From Planctomycetota bacterium (GTDB taxonomy: Bacteria > Planctomycetota > UBA11346), in the NCBI GenBank assembly GCA_007131555.1, contig SLQH01000460.1, positions 1 to 13,653 on the forward strand: a stretch of DNA of 13,653 bases. Reading direction: 5' to 3'. Of the stretch, positions 1 through 6,733 are shown piece by piece. Each line of letters opens with the position of its first letter. Position 1 is the first letter of the stretch. The translations under genes and the position numbers were made by a program. Under the pieces are notes generated by a model, which was not told where the DNA came from, did not search any database, and saw only the letters and a list, made by a program, of their open reading frames with translations.

Positions 1-974
1 GTCTGCAACACAAGTATGATCAGACGGTGCTGTTCTTCCCCCAGGCCGGTCAGAGCTGCCATGCTTATTGCACCTTCTGCTTCCGCTGGGCCCAGTTTGT
101 CGGTGCCAAGGATATGACCTTCGCGGCTCCTGACAGTGATGGTCTGGTGGCCTATCTTGAACGTCACCCTGAGGTCAGCGATCTGTTGGTGACCGGTGGC
201 GATCCCCTGGTCATGACGACCCGGGTGCTGCGGCGCTATCTGGAGCCGGTGCTGGCGGCCGACCTGCCCCATCTGCGGACCATCCGCTTCGGCACCAAGT
301 CAGTGGCCTACTGGCCACAGCGTTTTGTCAGTGATCCAGACGCCGATGACCTGCTCCGCTTCTTCGAGTCAATCATCGCCAGTGGCCGGTCGATATCGGT
401 CATGGCGCATTACAATCACCCTCGTGAACTATCGACCGCAGTTGCTCGTCAGGCCATCGCCCGCATCCGGTCCACTGGCGCCCAGATACGTATGCAGTCA
501 CCGATGGTGCGCCATGTCAACGACCGCCCCCAGGTCTGGGCTGATCTGTGGCGTGAAGGCACGGCTTTGGGGATGATCCCGTACTATTGCTTTGTTGAGC
601 GGGATACCGGCCCCAGTTCCTACTTCTCTCTGCCCCTGGTGCGGTGCTGGCAGATCTTCCGTGATGCCTATCGTCAAGTGGGCGGTTTGTGTCGTACCGT
701 GCGCGGCCCATCGATGAGCGCGTTCCCCGGCAAGGTCCTTATTGATGGTGTGACCACGGTGGCTGGTGAACGGGTCTTCGCTCTCCAGTTCCTGCAGGCC
801 CGTCGTGACGACTGGGTCCGTCGACCCTTCTTCGCCGCCTTTGATCCCCACGCCACCTGGCTGGATCAGTTGCGCCCGGCCTTCGGCGCTGAGCGCTTCT
901 TCTTTGAAGATCAACTCGACGGAGAGCTGCAGAGTTGGCGCAGCACCGCTGACGGTGTCCGTCTGCCGCAATAG
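1..974 (+). CDS. KamA-family radical SAM protein (lysine 2,3-aminomutase-like), 5' end missing
   Basis: The reading frame is open from base 3, upstream of the first usable start (GTG at 27), and the residues before it (LQHKYDQT) fit the family, so the gene begins outside the window. About 323 residues are visible, ending in TAG at 972-974. The CxxxCxxC cluster that binds the 4Fe-4S centre and SAM is present as SCHAYCTFC, with cysteine codons at 57, 69 and 78. It is followed by the family's TGGDPL motif, an HYNHP segment and GMIPYY. Lysine 2,3-aminomutases move an amino group using SAM, an iron-sulfur cluster and PLP. Their usual PLP-lysine motif PGGGGK is not recognisable here; the equivalent region reads MSAFPGKV, with a lysine codon at 732-734 that might serve. 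Substrate is therefore unknown. It converges on clpP, with repeat A between them. Confidence 0.85.
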   Translation, partial: LQHKYDQTVLFFPQAGQSCHAYCTFCFRWAQFVGAKDMTFAAPDSDGLVAYLERHPEVSDLLVTGGDPLVMTTRVLRRYLEPVLAADLPHLRTIRFGTKSVAYWPQRFVSDPDADDLLRFFESIIASGRSISVMAHYNHPRELSTAVARQAIARIRSTGAQIRMQSPMVRHVNDRPQVWADLWREGTALGMIPYYCFVERDTGPSSYFSLPLVRCWQIFRDAYRQVGGLCRTVRGPSMSAFPGKVLIDGVTTVAGERVFALQFLQARRDDWVRRPFFAAFDPHATWLDQLRPAFGAERFFFEDQLDGELQSWRSTADGVRLPQ

Positions 975-1161
975 TGGATTGCGAGGCTGGAGGCTTGCCG
1001 GATAAGGCGATAGGGGCGGTTTCTCCCTAGAAACGGTGGGCTATAGGGTTGCTATTCAAGCGGATATACGTGGCCAGAACCGGCTCGCCTTCTGGGTCAA
1101 AGCCTGAATCTGTCTATATCGTCTTGTAGAACAACCCTAAAGCCAACAGCCAGATTTAACC
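975..1161. other. Convergent intergenic region holding repeat A copy 1
   Basis: This 187-bp gap separates the 3' ends of the KamA-like gene and clpP. Nearly all of it from 1025 on is taken up by repeat A. A small hairpin (stem 1019-1024 with 1029-1034, four-base loop) sits at its left edge but has no T-run, so I do not call a terminator. No open frame here looks like a gene. Confidence 0.6.
1025..1158 (-). repeat. Repeat A, copy 1 (structured intergenic repeat)
   Basis: Read on the minus strand, this stretch aligns with 8917-9057 on the plus strand. The first 85 or so bases match at about 85 percent by hand alignment. After a short gap the match resumes through CCGCTTGAATAGCA, and a weaker tail match ends at 1025. 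Within the copy, 1039-1060 and 1123-1144 are inverted repeats of each other (18 of 22 identical), giving a long imperfect stem with a 62-base loop. Conservation extends about 14 bases beyond one arm, which is more than expected if the arms were simple transposon ends. It contains no convincing ORF. It could be a miniature mobile element, a REP-like palindromic element or a non-coding RNA. Confidence 0.75.
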
Positions 1162-1758
1162 TCAGTGGGCTTTCGCTGATACCGGCTTCTCCAGGACTCG
1201 GTCGATGATGCCGTAGTCCAAGGCTTCCTGCGGACCCATGAAGAAGTCGCGTTCGCTGTCCTTGCTGACCCGCTCCAGACTCTGGTCGGTATGATCAGCG
1301 AAGAGTTCGTTCATGGTCCGCTTGAGACGGATGATCTCGCGGGCCTGGATGTCGATGTCAGAGGCCTGGCCACGGGCTCCGCCGGCCGGTTGATGGACCA
1401 TGATGCGGCTGTGCGGCAGGGCGTAGCGCTTGCCCTTGGTGCCGGCGGCCAGCAGGAAGGCGGCCATGCTGGCGGCCTGGCCGATGCACACCGTCACGAT
1501 GTCGCAGTGGAGGTACTGCATGACATCATAGATGGCCAGCCCGGAGGTGACATAGCCGCCTGGGCAGTTGATATAGATGTTGATATCGGTGTCGCGCTTC
1601 ATGCTTTGCAGGAAGAATAGCTGGGCGATGATGTTGTTGGCGACGTAGTCATCAATCGGCTCGCCAAGGAAGATGATCCGATCCTTGAGGAGGCGCGAGT
1701 AGATGTCGTACATCCGTTCGCCGCGGGCATCCTTCTCAATCACCATTGGCACGGGCAT
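1162..1758 (-). CDS. clpP: ATP-dependent Clp protease proteolytic subunit ClpP
   Basis: The 198-residue product has the normal length and full motif set of ClpP, the barrel-forming serine peptidase that degrades proteins unfolded by ClpX or ClpA/C. The catalytic triad is visible as Ser97 in GQAASMAA, His122 in RIMVHQP and Asp171 in SERDFF, and the oxyanion/strand motif INCPGG lies at 63-68. A short N-terminal segment precedes MYDIYSRLLKDRIIFLG, as in processed ClpPs. The ATG at 1758 is supported by an AAGGAG ribosome-binding site seven bases upstream (plus-strand 1766-1771). No clpX or tig lies beside it, so it stands alone here, divergent from the HEAT-repeat gene. Several PVC bacteria carry more than one clpP; whether this is the main copy cannot be judged from the window. 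Confidence 0.98.
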   Translation of the reverse strand: MPVPMVIEKDARGERMYDIYSRLLKDRIIFLGEPIDDYVANNIIAQLFFLQSMKRDTDINIYINCPGGYVTSGLAIYDVMQYLHCDIVTVCIGQAASMAAFLLAAGTKGKRYALPHSRIMVHQPAGGARGQASDIDIQAREIIRLKRTMNELFADHTDQSLERVSKDSERDFFMGPQEALDYGIIDRVLEKPVSAKAH

Positions 1759-1796
1759 GAGGCAGCTCCTTACAGGACAGCTGTGTCAGGTCGGGA

Positions 1797-1825
1797 ACCA
1801 TAGGGCGAACCAGGCTCTGGGCCAA
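1797..1825 (-). promoter_or_regulatory. Candidate promoter for clpP
   Basis: On the minus strand TTGGCC (1820-1825) and TATGGT (1797-1802) are separated by exactly 17 bases, a sigma-70-like arrangement about 40 bases upstream of the clpP start. The match is imperfect and rests on inspection only. Confidence 0.3.
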
Positions 1826-1866
1826 GCGTTATCCCCTCGCGGCAGCCTGATCACACCGGCTGTCTG

Positions 1867-1899
1867 TTGAAACGTTGACGCTGATTGCGCGTATATGAT
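1867..1899 (+). promoter_or_regulatory. Candidate promoter region for the HEAT-repeat gene
   Basis: The most AT-rich part of the clpP/HEAT divergent gap contains TTGAAA (1867) and TTGACG (1875), followed by GTATATGATAAC. TTGAAA with CGTATA gives a 17-base spacing; pairing TTGACG with TATGAT gives only 13. The exact boxes are uncertain. A leader of about 95 bases would follow; it includes a GC-rich hairpin, GGGCC-TGCCTGC-GGCCC, near 1946-1962. Confidence 0.3.
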
Positions 1900-2007
1900 A
1901 ACAAGGGACACTGTAGGTTAGAGCCTTCCCCCGGCTGCAGAGCAGGGCCTGCCTGCGGCCCAGTCCGAAGCCCTGGTTGACGAGGTGGTTCTATGAGGAG
2001 ATGCGCG

Positions 2008-3645
2008 ATGCTGTCACGATGCTTGTCGATCATGCTGATCAGTGCCTTGTCCATGGTTGCGCTTACGCTGCCGGGCACGGAGACCTATCGTCAGCGCTTG
2101 GCGATGACCGATACCAGCGATCCTCATGAGATGTTCGAGCTGGCCCAGTGGTGCAAGGACAACAACATGATTGTCCGTTATCGCCAGCACCTCAATCAGG
2201 TGATTGAGCTGGATCCGGACCATTATCCGGCCCGCGAAGCCCTGGGCTTCGTGTTTTACAACAACCAGTGGACCCACCGCTCACGGGTGCCACGCCATGT
2301 CCTCGAACAAGAGGACAAGGCCCGCCAACAGACCGCTGACGGGACCAGCGATTGGACGGCCGCAGCGGCCGGCCCAGCGCCAGCTGCCGATGAGATCACC
2401 TGGGACCTGACGATTGGTGATGACCCCAGTCCTGGTGAGGAGGGCTGGATCAACCAGCAGATTGGCATCATGAGCCGGTCCGGGCCCATGTCGCGACAAT
2501 TGGAGGGGGCTTATCGCACCTTGTTGATGGAGCGCTATTTCCCCGGCTCCATCCATCATTTGAAGCAGGCTCTCAAGGGCGGGTCTTTTCGCGGTGTGTA
2601 CGGCGTGGCGATGATGTTCAGCGAGATCTGGCGGGAACGTGACCCGGAACGGATGCAGGCCATGCGTACGCTGGTGCCATTTCTGGTCAAGGCCAGTGAG
2701 ACGATGCGCGATGAGGTCAATCTGGAAGCCTTCAGCATGATCATGGGTATGGTCAACGAGCGCCGGGCCGTGCCGAGTCTGATCCAGATCCTGCGCAGCG
2801 GTGGGGAAGATGCCCAGTATGCGGCCCGCATGGCCCTGTCCTCCATCACCCTGTTGCCGGAGCGTGGCCTGACCGCCGATAGTGCCCAGCAGTGGTGGAG
2901 CCGTTATCACAATGCTCCTGATCAGGTCATCTACGGCACACTGTTGAATGATCGTGATTTCGACGTCAGTATCTCGGCTGCCGAACGCATGATCCCGGAT
3001 GGGTTTCGTCAGGTCATTCCGGCCATGTTGCGGGTCCTGGAAAACGGTGACAATCGTCAGATGTTGATGGCCGATAGCATTCTTCAACGTCTGACAGACA
3101 GCAGTTGGGTCAACGTCAACATGGACCAGGAGGAACGTGAGCGTCGGGTCAACTTCGCCAAGCGCTGGTGGGAGGACAACAAGGACGATTTTGAACCAGC
3201 CGAACTCCGGCGCCGCCGCGAACAGCTCTTGCGGGCTGACCCGCGGGATGAGGGCGGTCCGGAACGCCAGATCGTTGAGCGCATCGCAACCCTCAATAAT
3301 ACCGATGAGACCCGTGTGTCAGCGGCGGAAACATTTCTGATCAATCAGGCCGAGGCGGCCATTGCTCCCTTGATCCGCCATGGCTTGACCCATTCCAGCG
3401 GCATCGTCAGACAACGTTCCGATGCTCTGTTGCGCCAGATCACCAGTCAGAACTTCAACTTCCAAGGCCTGGTCGGCAGCGAGGATGATCGCGAGGCTGC
3501 TCGCCAGCGATGGCGTGAATGGGCCCGTCAGGAAGGGCATATGGATGCTGCCAGGCCCGCTGATGAAGCACATGAGGATGAAGCAGTCGATGATGATCGA
3601 GCACCGCCAGCTGGTCGCCGTCGTCGCGAGCCGCTGCCGTTCTGA
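2008..3645 (+). CDS. Exported HEAT-repeat protein with TPR-like N-terminus
   Basis: A 545-residue protein from ATG 2008. That start has GAGGAG at 1995-2000, seven bases upstream; the in-frame ATG at 1993 would add five residues and has a weaker site. The N-terminus (MLSRCLSIMLISALSMVALT) looks like a signal peptide, placing the protein outside the cytoplasm. Next comes a TPR-like helix pair ending IELDPDHYPAREALGF. HEAT/PBS-lyase-like alpha-helical repeats fill the second half, near residues 243-290, 320-370 and 440-485 in the 550-residue numbering. Each is followed by a linker ending in paired tryptophans (QQWWSRY, AKRWWEDN, RQRWREW). The tail is acidic then arginine-rich. HEAT arrays generally act as protein-binding scaffolds; no enzyme motif is visible and the partner is unknown. 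Confidence 0.88.
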   Translation: MLSRCLSIMLISALSMVALTLPGTETYRQRLAMTDTSDPHEMFELAQWCKDNNMIVRYRQHLNQVIELDPDHYPAREALGFVFYNNQWTHRSRVPRHVLEQEDKARQQTADGTSDWTAAAAGPAPAADEITWDLTIGDDPSPGEEGWINQQIGIMSRSGPMSRQLEGAYRTLLMERYFPGSIHHLKQALKGGSFRGVYGVAMMFSEIWRERDPERMQAMRTLVPFLVKASETMRDEVNLEAFSMIMGMVNERRAVPSLIQILRSGGEDAQYAARMALSSITLLPERGLTADSAQQWWSRYHNAPDQVIYGTLLNDRDFDVSISAAERMIPDGFRQVIPAMLRVLENGDNRQMLMADSILQRLTDSSWVNVNMDQEERERRVNFAKRWWEDNKDDFEPAELRRRREQLLRADPRDEGGPERQIVERIATLNNTDETRVSAAETFLINQAEAAIAPLIRHGLTHSSGIVRQRSDALLRQITSQNFNFQGLVGSEDDREAARQRWREWARQEGHMDAARPADEAHEDEAVDDDRAPPAGRRRREPLPF

Positions 3646-3799
3646 TACTCAGACCACTGGTGTTCAGCAACGTCGACTCGGGCCGCAGCTCTCCAGTTCA
3701 GCGGAAATCATGATATTGCATTGATCGTCGCCAGGCCCAAAAGCTCCGCGTCTGTCACAAGGCTACGCCCCAAGGCTCATTATTACCCGGAGCACCGGG

Positions 3800-3829
3800 C
3801 CTTGGCCCGTGTGCATTGGCGGGCCAAGG
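3800..3829 (+). terminator. Strong stem-loop, possible terminator of the HEAT-repeat gene
   Basis: CCTTGGCCCG (3800-3809) pairs perfectly with CGGGCCAAGG (3820-3829) across a ten-base loop and is followed by GTTTTG. A ten-bp GC-rich stem plus four Ts is a weak but reasonable intrinsic terminator on the plus strand. It lies about 155 bases after the HEAT-gene stop, rather far, and its left arm is shared with the larger inverted repeat, so it may belong to that element instead. Confidence 0.4.
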
Positions 3830-3902
3830 GTTTTGAGACGTATATGGGCCAGGGCGGCGGCACCATTGTTGTAATACGCTTGCGCTCAGCGTCGCCGTGA
3901 AT

Positions 3903-3959
3903 GATCATGAGCCGTGAGTTCCACAGGCTTTTTCACGGGTATCATGCCGACGCCCAGGC
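3903..3959 (+). repeat. Repeat B, copy 1
   Basis: This 57-base stretch matches 9056-9112 at 43 positions without gaps, the best block being TTTCACGGG followed by ATCATG. It can form a small hairpin, CCGTGA (3912-3917) with TCACGG (3933-3938). It lies inside the inverted-repeat element. Both copies are in the same orientation and sit downstream of a minus-strand gene. Confidence 0.55.
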
Positions 3960-4127
3960 TGGCATTCGACCACAGCATGGAAGCCACGCGTCGGCACGCG
4001 GGCCAAGGCCCGGTGCTCCGTGGTGGTTTTGTGATGGGCGGTGGTTACTGGCGGGTCTGGGGCCGAAAAGGCCCGGCGACGTGTCAGTCAATTGCTTGCG
4101 GACTCCCAGGCGCGATCCTGTGGATTG

Positions 4128-5048
4128 TCAGGCGAGCAGCAGGGCCATGGTAGCGGCACAGGCCAGCAGAGCCCCGATGATGCTGCGTCGTGAGGGGCGA
4201 TCGCCGTCGATACCCCAGGCCAGTGGGATGACGACCACCGGAGTGCAGGCGGTAATGGCCTGGATCAGGGCTCCGGGATGGTGGATCAGAGCCCATTGAT
4301 AGGCACTCAGTCCGATGACCGGCCCCAGGGCGGTGGCCATCACCATCCATCGCCAGGGATGATGAACCGGAGGCGGTTGACAGCATCTGTCATCAGCCAT
4401 GGCCGCCGCGGCGCGGGCCACTGGCGGTTGTCCAGGGGTCAGGTGCATCACCCGTTCTGCCAGTAGGGTGCAGGCCAGCCCGCCACACATGCGTACCCAG
4501 GTGGCTGCAATGCCGTCAATGGCCTGATCGCTGGCGGCGTAGGCGATACGGCTCAGGGCAGTCGCCAATCCTTGGCCAATGGCTGCCAGGATGGCGAACA
4601 GCAGGCCAATCCATACGATGCCGTAGGTGGAGCGTGGCCTGGCGCTGGGCCAGACGGCGATGGCGACCCCGGTCAGGATCAGGCCCATTAGGAGCATGTC
4701 GCCATGCCCGATGCCGACCCCTTGCCACAGCCATTCAACCACCCCGGCGACCGGGACCGCTCCGCACAGGAGTATGAGGATGCACAGACGAGGACCGATG
4801 TGACGGTAGCCGATGAGCATGGCGATGTCGCCCAGTCCCAGACCGATGATCCCGGACAGCAACAGCCATAAGGCAGTGGCGTTCCAGGACGGCAGGCCGT
4901 GTTGCGGCAGGGTCCAGGCTCCCAGGATCGCCACCGCCAGGATCATCCGCCAGCGGTTGGCCTTGGCAGCCCCGAAGGCCCGGGCGACCCGGCTTGTGGC
5001 GATGCTGCCCATGGCCCAGGCGATGGTGGGAATGAGGGCAAGGAACAT
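4128..5048 (-). CDS. EamA/DMT-superfamily membrane transporter
   Basis: A 306-residue hydrophobic protein with about ten predicted membrane helices arranged as two five-helix halves, the standard layout of EamA-type drug/metabolite transporters (RhaT/YdcZ-like, inner membrane). Helices fall near residues 1-18, 33-48, 57-80, 86-107, 117-132, 142-168, 178-200, 232-256, 258-280 and 288-306. The second half ends with a family-like stretch, ALIQAITACTPVVVIPLAW. The loop between helices 7 and 8 is unusually long and rich in proline and cysteine. Family members export or import small metabolites, amino acids or sugars; the substrate here is not predictable. The start has only a poor ribosome-binding site, but the gene follows uxaC by 48 bp on the same strand, so co-transcription is likely and a link to uronate metabolism is possible. 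Confidence 0.8.
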   Translation of the reverse strand: MFLALIPTIAWAMGSIATSRVARAFGAAKANRWRMILAVAILGAWTLPQHGLPSWNATALWLLLSGIIGLGLGDIAMLIGYRHIGPRLCILILLCGAVPVAGVVEWLWQGVGIGHGDMLLMGLILTGVAIAVWPSARPRSTYGIVWIGLLFAILAAIGQGLATALSRIAYAASDQAIDGIAATWVRMCGGLACTLLAERVMHLTPGQPPVARAAAAMADDRCCQPPPVHHPWRWMVMATALGPVIGLSAYQWALIHHPGALIQAITACTPVVVIPLAWGIDGDRPSRRSIIGALLACAATMALLLA

Positions 5049-5096
5049 CGTCAGGATCTTAGCATCAGGGTATCACGGGAAACGAGATGTGTCAGC

Positions 5097-6527
5097 CTAT
5101 TGCTGACAGGCTCCCAGTCCGAAATAGCTCCGAGCATTGTGGTAGCTGATATCGCTGACCATCTCGCCGACCAGGCGGTAGTCCTTGGGCAGGGCACCGC
5201 GCTTGATATCCCGACCAAGGATGCCGCACAGCAGACGGCGGAAGTATTCGTGGCGGGTGTAGCTCAGGAACGAGCGTGAATCCGTCAACATGCCGACGAA
5301 GCGCGACAACAGGCCGAGTTGCGACAGGGCTTCGACCTGGCGGGTCATGCCGTCCCACTGGTCCAGGAACCACCAACCCGAACCATACTGCATCTTGCCA
5401 GGGCAGGAGCCGTCCTGGAAATTGCCGATCATCGTCGCCATGACCTCGTTGTCAGCCGGGTTGAGATTGTAGAGAATGGTCCGGGGCAGTTCGTTGCTGC
5501 TGTCAAGGGCGTCAAGGAAACGGCTCATGGCCATGGCCTGGGGCACATCACCGATGGAATCGAAGCCCGTGTCCGGGCCCAGGGCCTTGAATAGCCGGGT
5601 ATTGTTGTTGCGCATGGCACCAACATGCAGCTGCATGACCCAAGCGGCGGCGGCATCCATGCGGGCGCAGGCCAGATGCAGGGCTCCGGCCAGCAGGGCG
5701 GCGTCAGTGGGTGACAGGGCCGTGCCGGCCCGCAGGCGGTTGAACAGGGTCTTGGCCTTGCGGTCGGTCAGGCCGACCGGCAGGCAGCTGTCCAGGCCGT
5801 AATCACTCAATCGGCAGCCAGCGGCATGGAAGCGGTCATGGCTGTGTTGCAGGGCTGCCACCAGATCATCGTATCGGCTGATGGAACAGTTCTCGGCCTT
5901 GGCCAAGCGGTCCACCCAGGTGTTCCAGAAGCGTGGTCGATCGGTGGCAAAGACCTTGTCGGGACGCCAGGTGGGCAGGACTCGGGTCGGACATGCGCTG
6001 GCCGCGATGGCGGCATGCTGCTGCAGGTCATCGCAGGGGTCATCGGTCGTACACAGGCTCTCAACCTGAAAGTGGCTCATCAGGCCCCACGGTCGCCCTT
6101 TCTTGCTGGCCACCACGGCGTTGGCCCGCTCCCAGACCTCATCCGCCGTTTCCGGTGACAGGAGCAGATCATCAATGCCGAAGGCCCGACTCAGCTCAAG
6201 ATGGGTCCAATGGTAGAGCGGGTTGCGCAGGCAGCGCGGCACGGTGGCCGCCCAGGCGTCAAACTTCTCACGCGGCGAGGCGTCACCGGTGCACAAGCGC
6301 TCGTCGCAACCGTTGGTGCGCATGGCCCGCCACTTGTAGTGGTCACCGCCCAGCCAGATCTCGGTGAGGTCGGCAAAGCGATGATTGTCAGCGATCTGTT
6401 TGGGCGGGAGATGACAGTGGTAATCGATGATCGGCTGTCCGGCGGCATATTCATGGTACAGGATACGAGCATGCTTGGTGTCGAGCATGAAGTCGTCATC
6501 AATCAGGGCACAACGTCGTGAAGCCAT
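5097..6527 (-). CDS. uxaC: Glucuronate isomerase (uronate isomerase)
   Basis: A 476-residue protein of the usual length for UxaC, a metal-dependent member of the amidohydrolase superfamily. It interconverts D-glucuronate and D-fructuronate, and D-galacturonate and D-tagaturonate, the first step of cytoplasmic hexuronate breakdown. The N-terminal metal-site motif DYHCHLPP (His37, His39) is present. The signatures GDHYKWRAMR, LQLHVGAMRNNNTR-like and GMLTDSRSFLSYTRHEYFRR near the C-terminus are also intact. ATG 6527 is preceded by AAAGGAT at good spacing. No other hexuronate genes (uxuA/B, uxaA/B, kdgK, kdgA) are in the window, so the rest of the pathway must lie elsewhere. The stop codon falls in the loop of a six-bp hairpin (5090-5095 with 5103-5108). 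Confidence 0.96.
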   Translation of the reverse strand: MASRRCALIDDDFMLDTKHARILYHEYAAGQPIIDYHCHLPPKQIADNHRFADLTEIWLGGDHYKWRAMRTNGCDERLCTGDASPREKFDAWAATVPRCLRNPLYHWTHLELSRAFGIDDLLLSPETADEVWERANAVVASKKGRPWGLMSHFQVESLCTTDDPCDDLQQHAAIAASACPTRVLPTWRPDKVFATDRPRFWNTWVDRLAKAENCSISRYDDLVAALQHSHDRFHAAGCRLSDYGLDSCLPVGLTDRKAKTLFNRLRAGTALSPTDAALLAGALHLACARMDAAAAWVMQLHVGAMRNNNTRLFKALGPDTGFDSIGDVPQAMAMSRFLDALDSSNELPRTILYNLNPADNEVMATMIGNFQDGSCPGKMQYGSGWWFLDQWDGMTRQVEALSQLGLLSRFVGMLTDSRSFLSYTRHEYFRRLLCGILGRDIKRGALPKDYRLVGEMVSDISYHNARSYFGLGACQQ

Positions 6528-6733
6528 GAGGATCCTTTCTGGGGCAAGCTGTCGTCATGATGGGTCGCCCGCCGATTCTGGAGTCGGGACAGGGTGGTGC
6601 CGCCCATTGTGGAGTCTTGATGATGCCCAACAGCGCAGTCGCCGCTGCGATGGAGAGCGATATCAGGGCCCCAACGGCCACGCCAAGCGAGGCGTCAGGC
6701 TAGCCCATACAGGCTCCCGGACAATCGTGCTTT
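6528..6733. other. Gap between the GH42 gene and uxaC
   Basis: The 206-bp gap lies between two minus-strand genes and is long enough to hold a promoter for uxaC, though I cannot pick convincing boxes. A short GTG-initiated frame (6499-6681, minus) starts with a hydrophobic stretch but has no ribosome-binding site and overlaps the start of uxaC. I do not call it a gene. Confidence 0.5.

Larger units (their letters stand above)
3788..4020. repeat. 233-bp element bounded by 27-bp inverted repeats
   Basis: The first 27 bases (3788-3814, starting CGGAGCACCGGGCCTTGGCC) match the reverse complement of the last 27 (3994-4020) at 26 positions; the single difference is T versus C near the inner end. 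This is far beyond chance for two sites 180 bases apart. The layout resembles a miniature inverted-repeat element, but I see no clear target-site duplication and no transposase. Inside lies repeat B copy 1. The left arm can also pair locally with 3820-3829, so two folds compete. Confidence 0.7.
3646..4127. other. 482-bp gene-free region with inverted repeats and repeat B
   Basis: No convincing gene lies between the HEAT-repeat gene and the DMT transporter. The stretch holds a strong stem-loop (3800-3829), a 27-bp inverted-repeat pair (3788-3814 and 3994-4020), repeat B copy 1 (3903-3959) and a small hairpin GGGCC-GAAAA-GGCCC (4060-4074). The only longer open frame, starting at 3901 on the plus strand, runs antisense into the transporter and has no visible ribosome-binding site or family resemblance. 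Confidence 0.6.

Noticed and set aside
3901..4299. 132-residue plus-strand frame in the gap after the HEAT-repeat gene
   Set aside because: It runs antisense into the transporter, has no ribosome-binding site or recognisable domain, and its start lies in repeat B.
6499..6681. 60-residue minus-strand frame with a hydrophobic N-terminus, overlapping the uxaC start
   Set aside because: It has a GTG start without a ribosome-binding site, overlaps uxaC by 29 bases, and is hydrophobic only for about 20 residues; chance is the simpler explanation.
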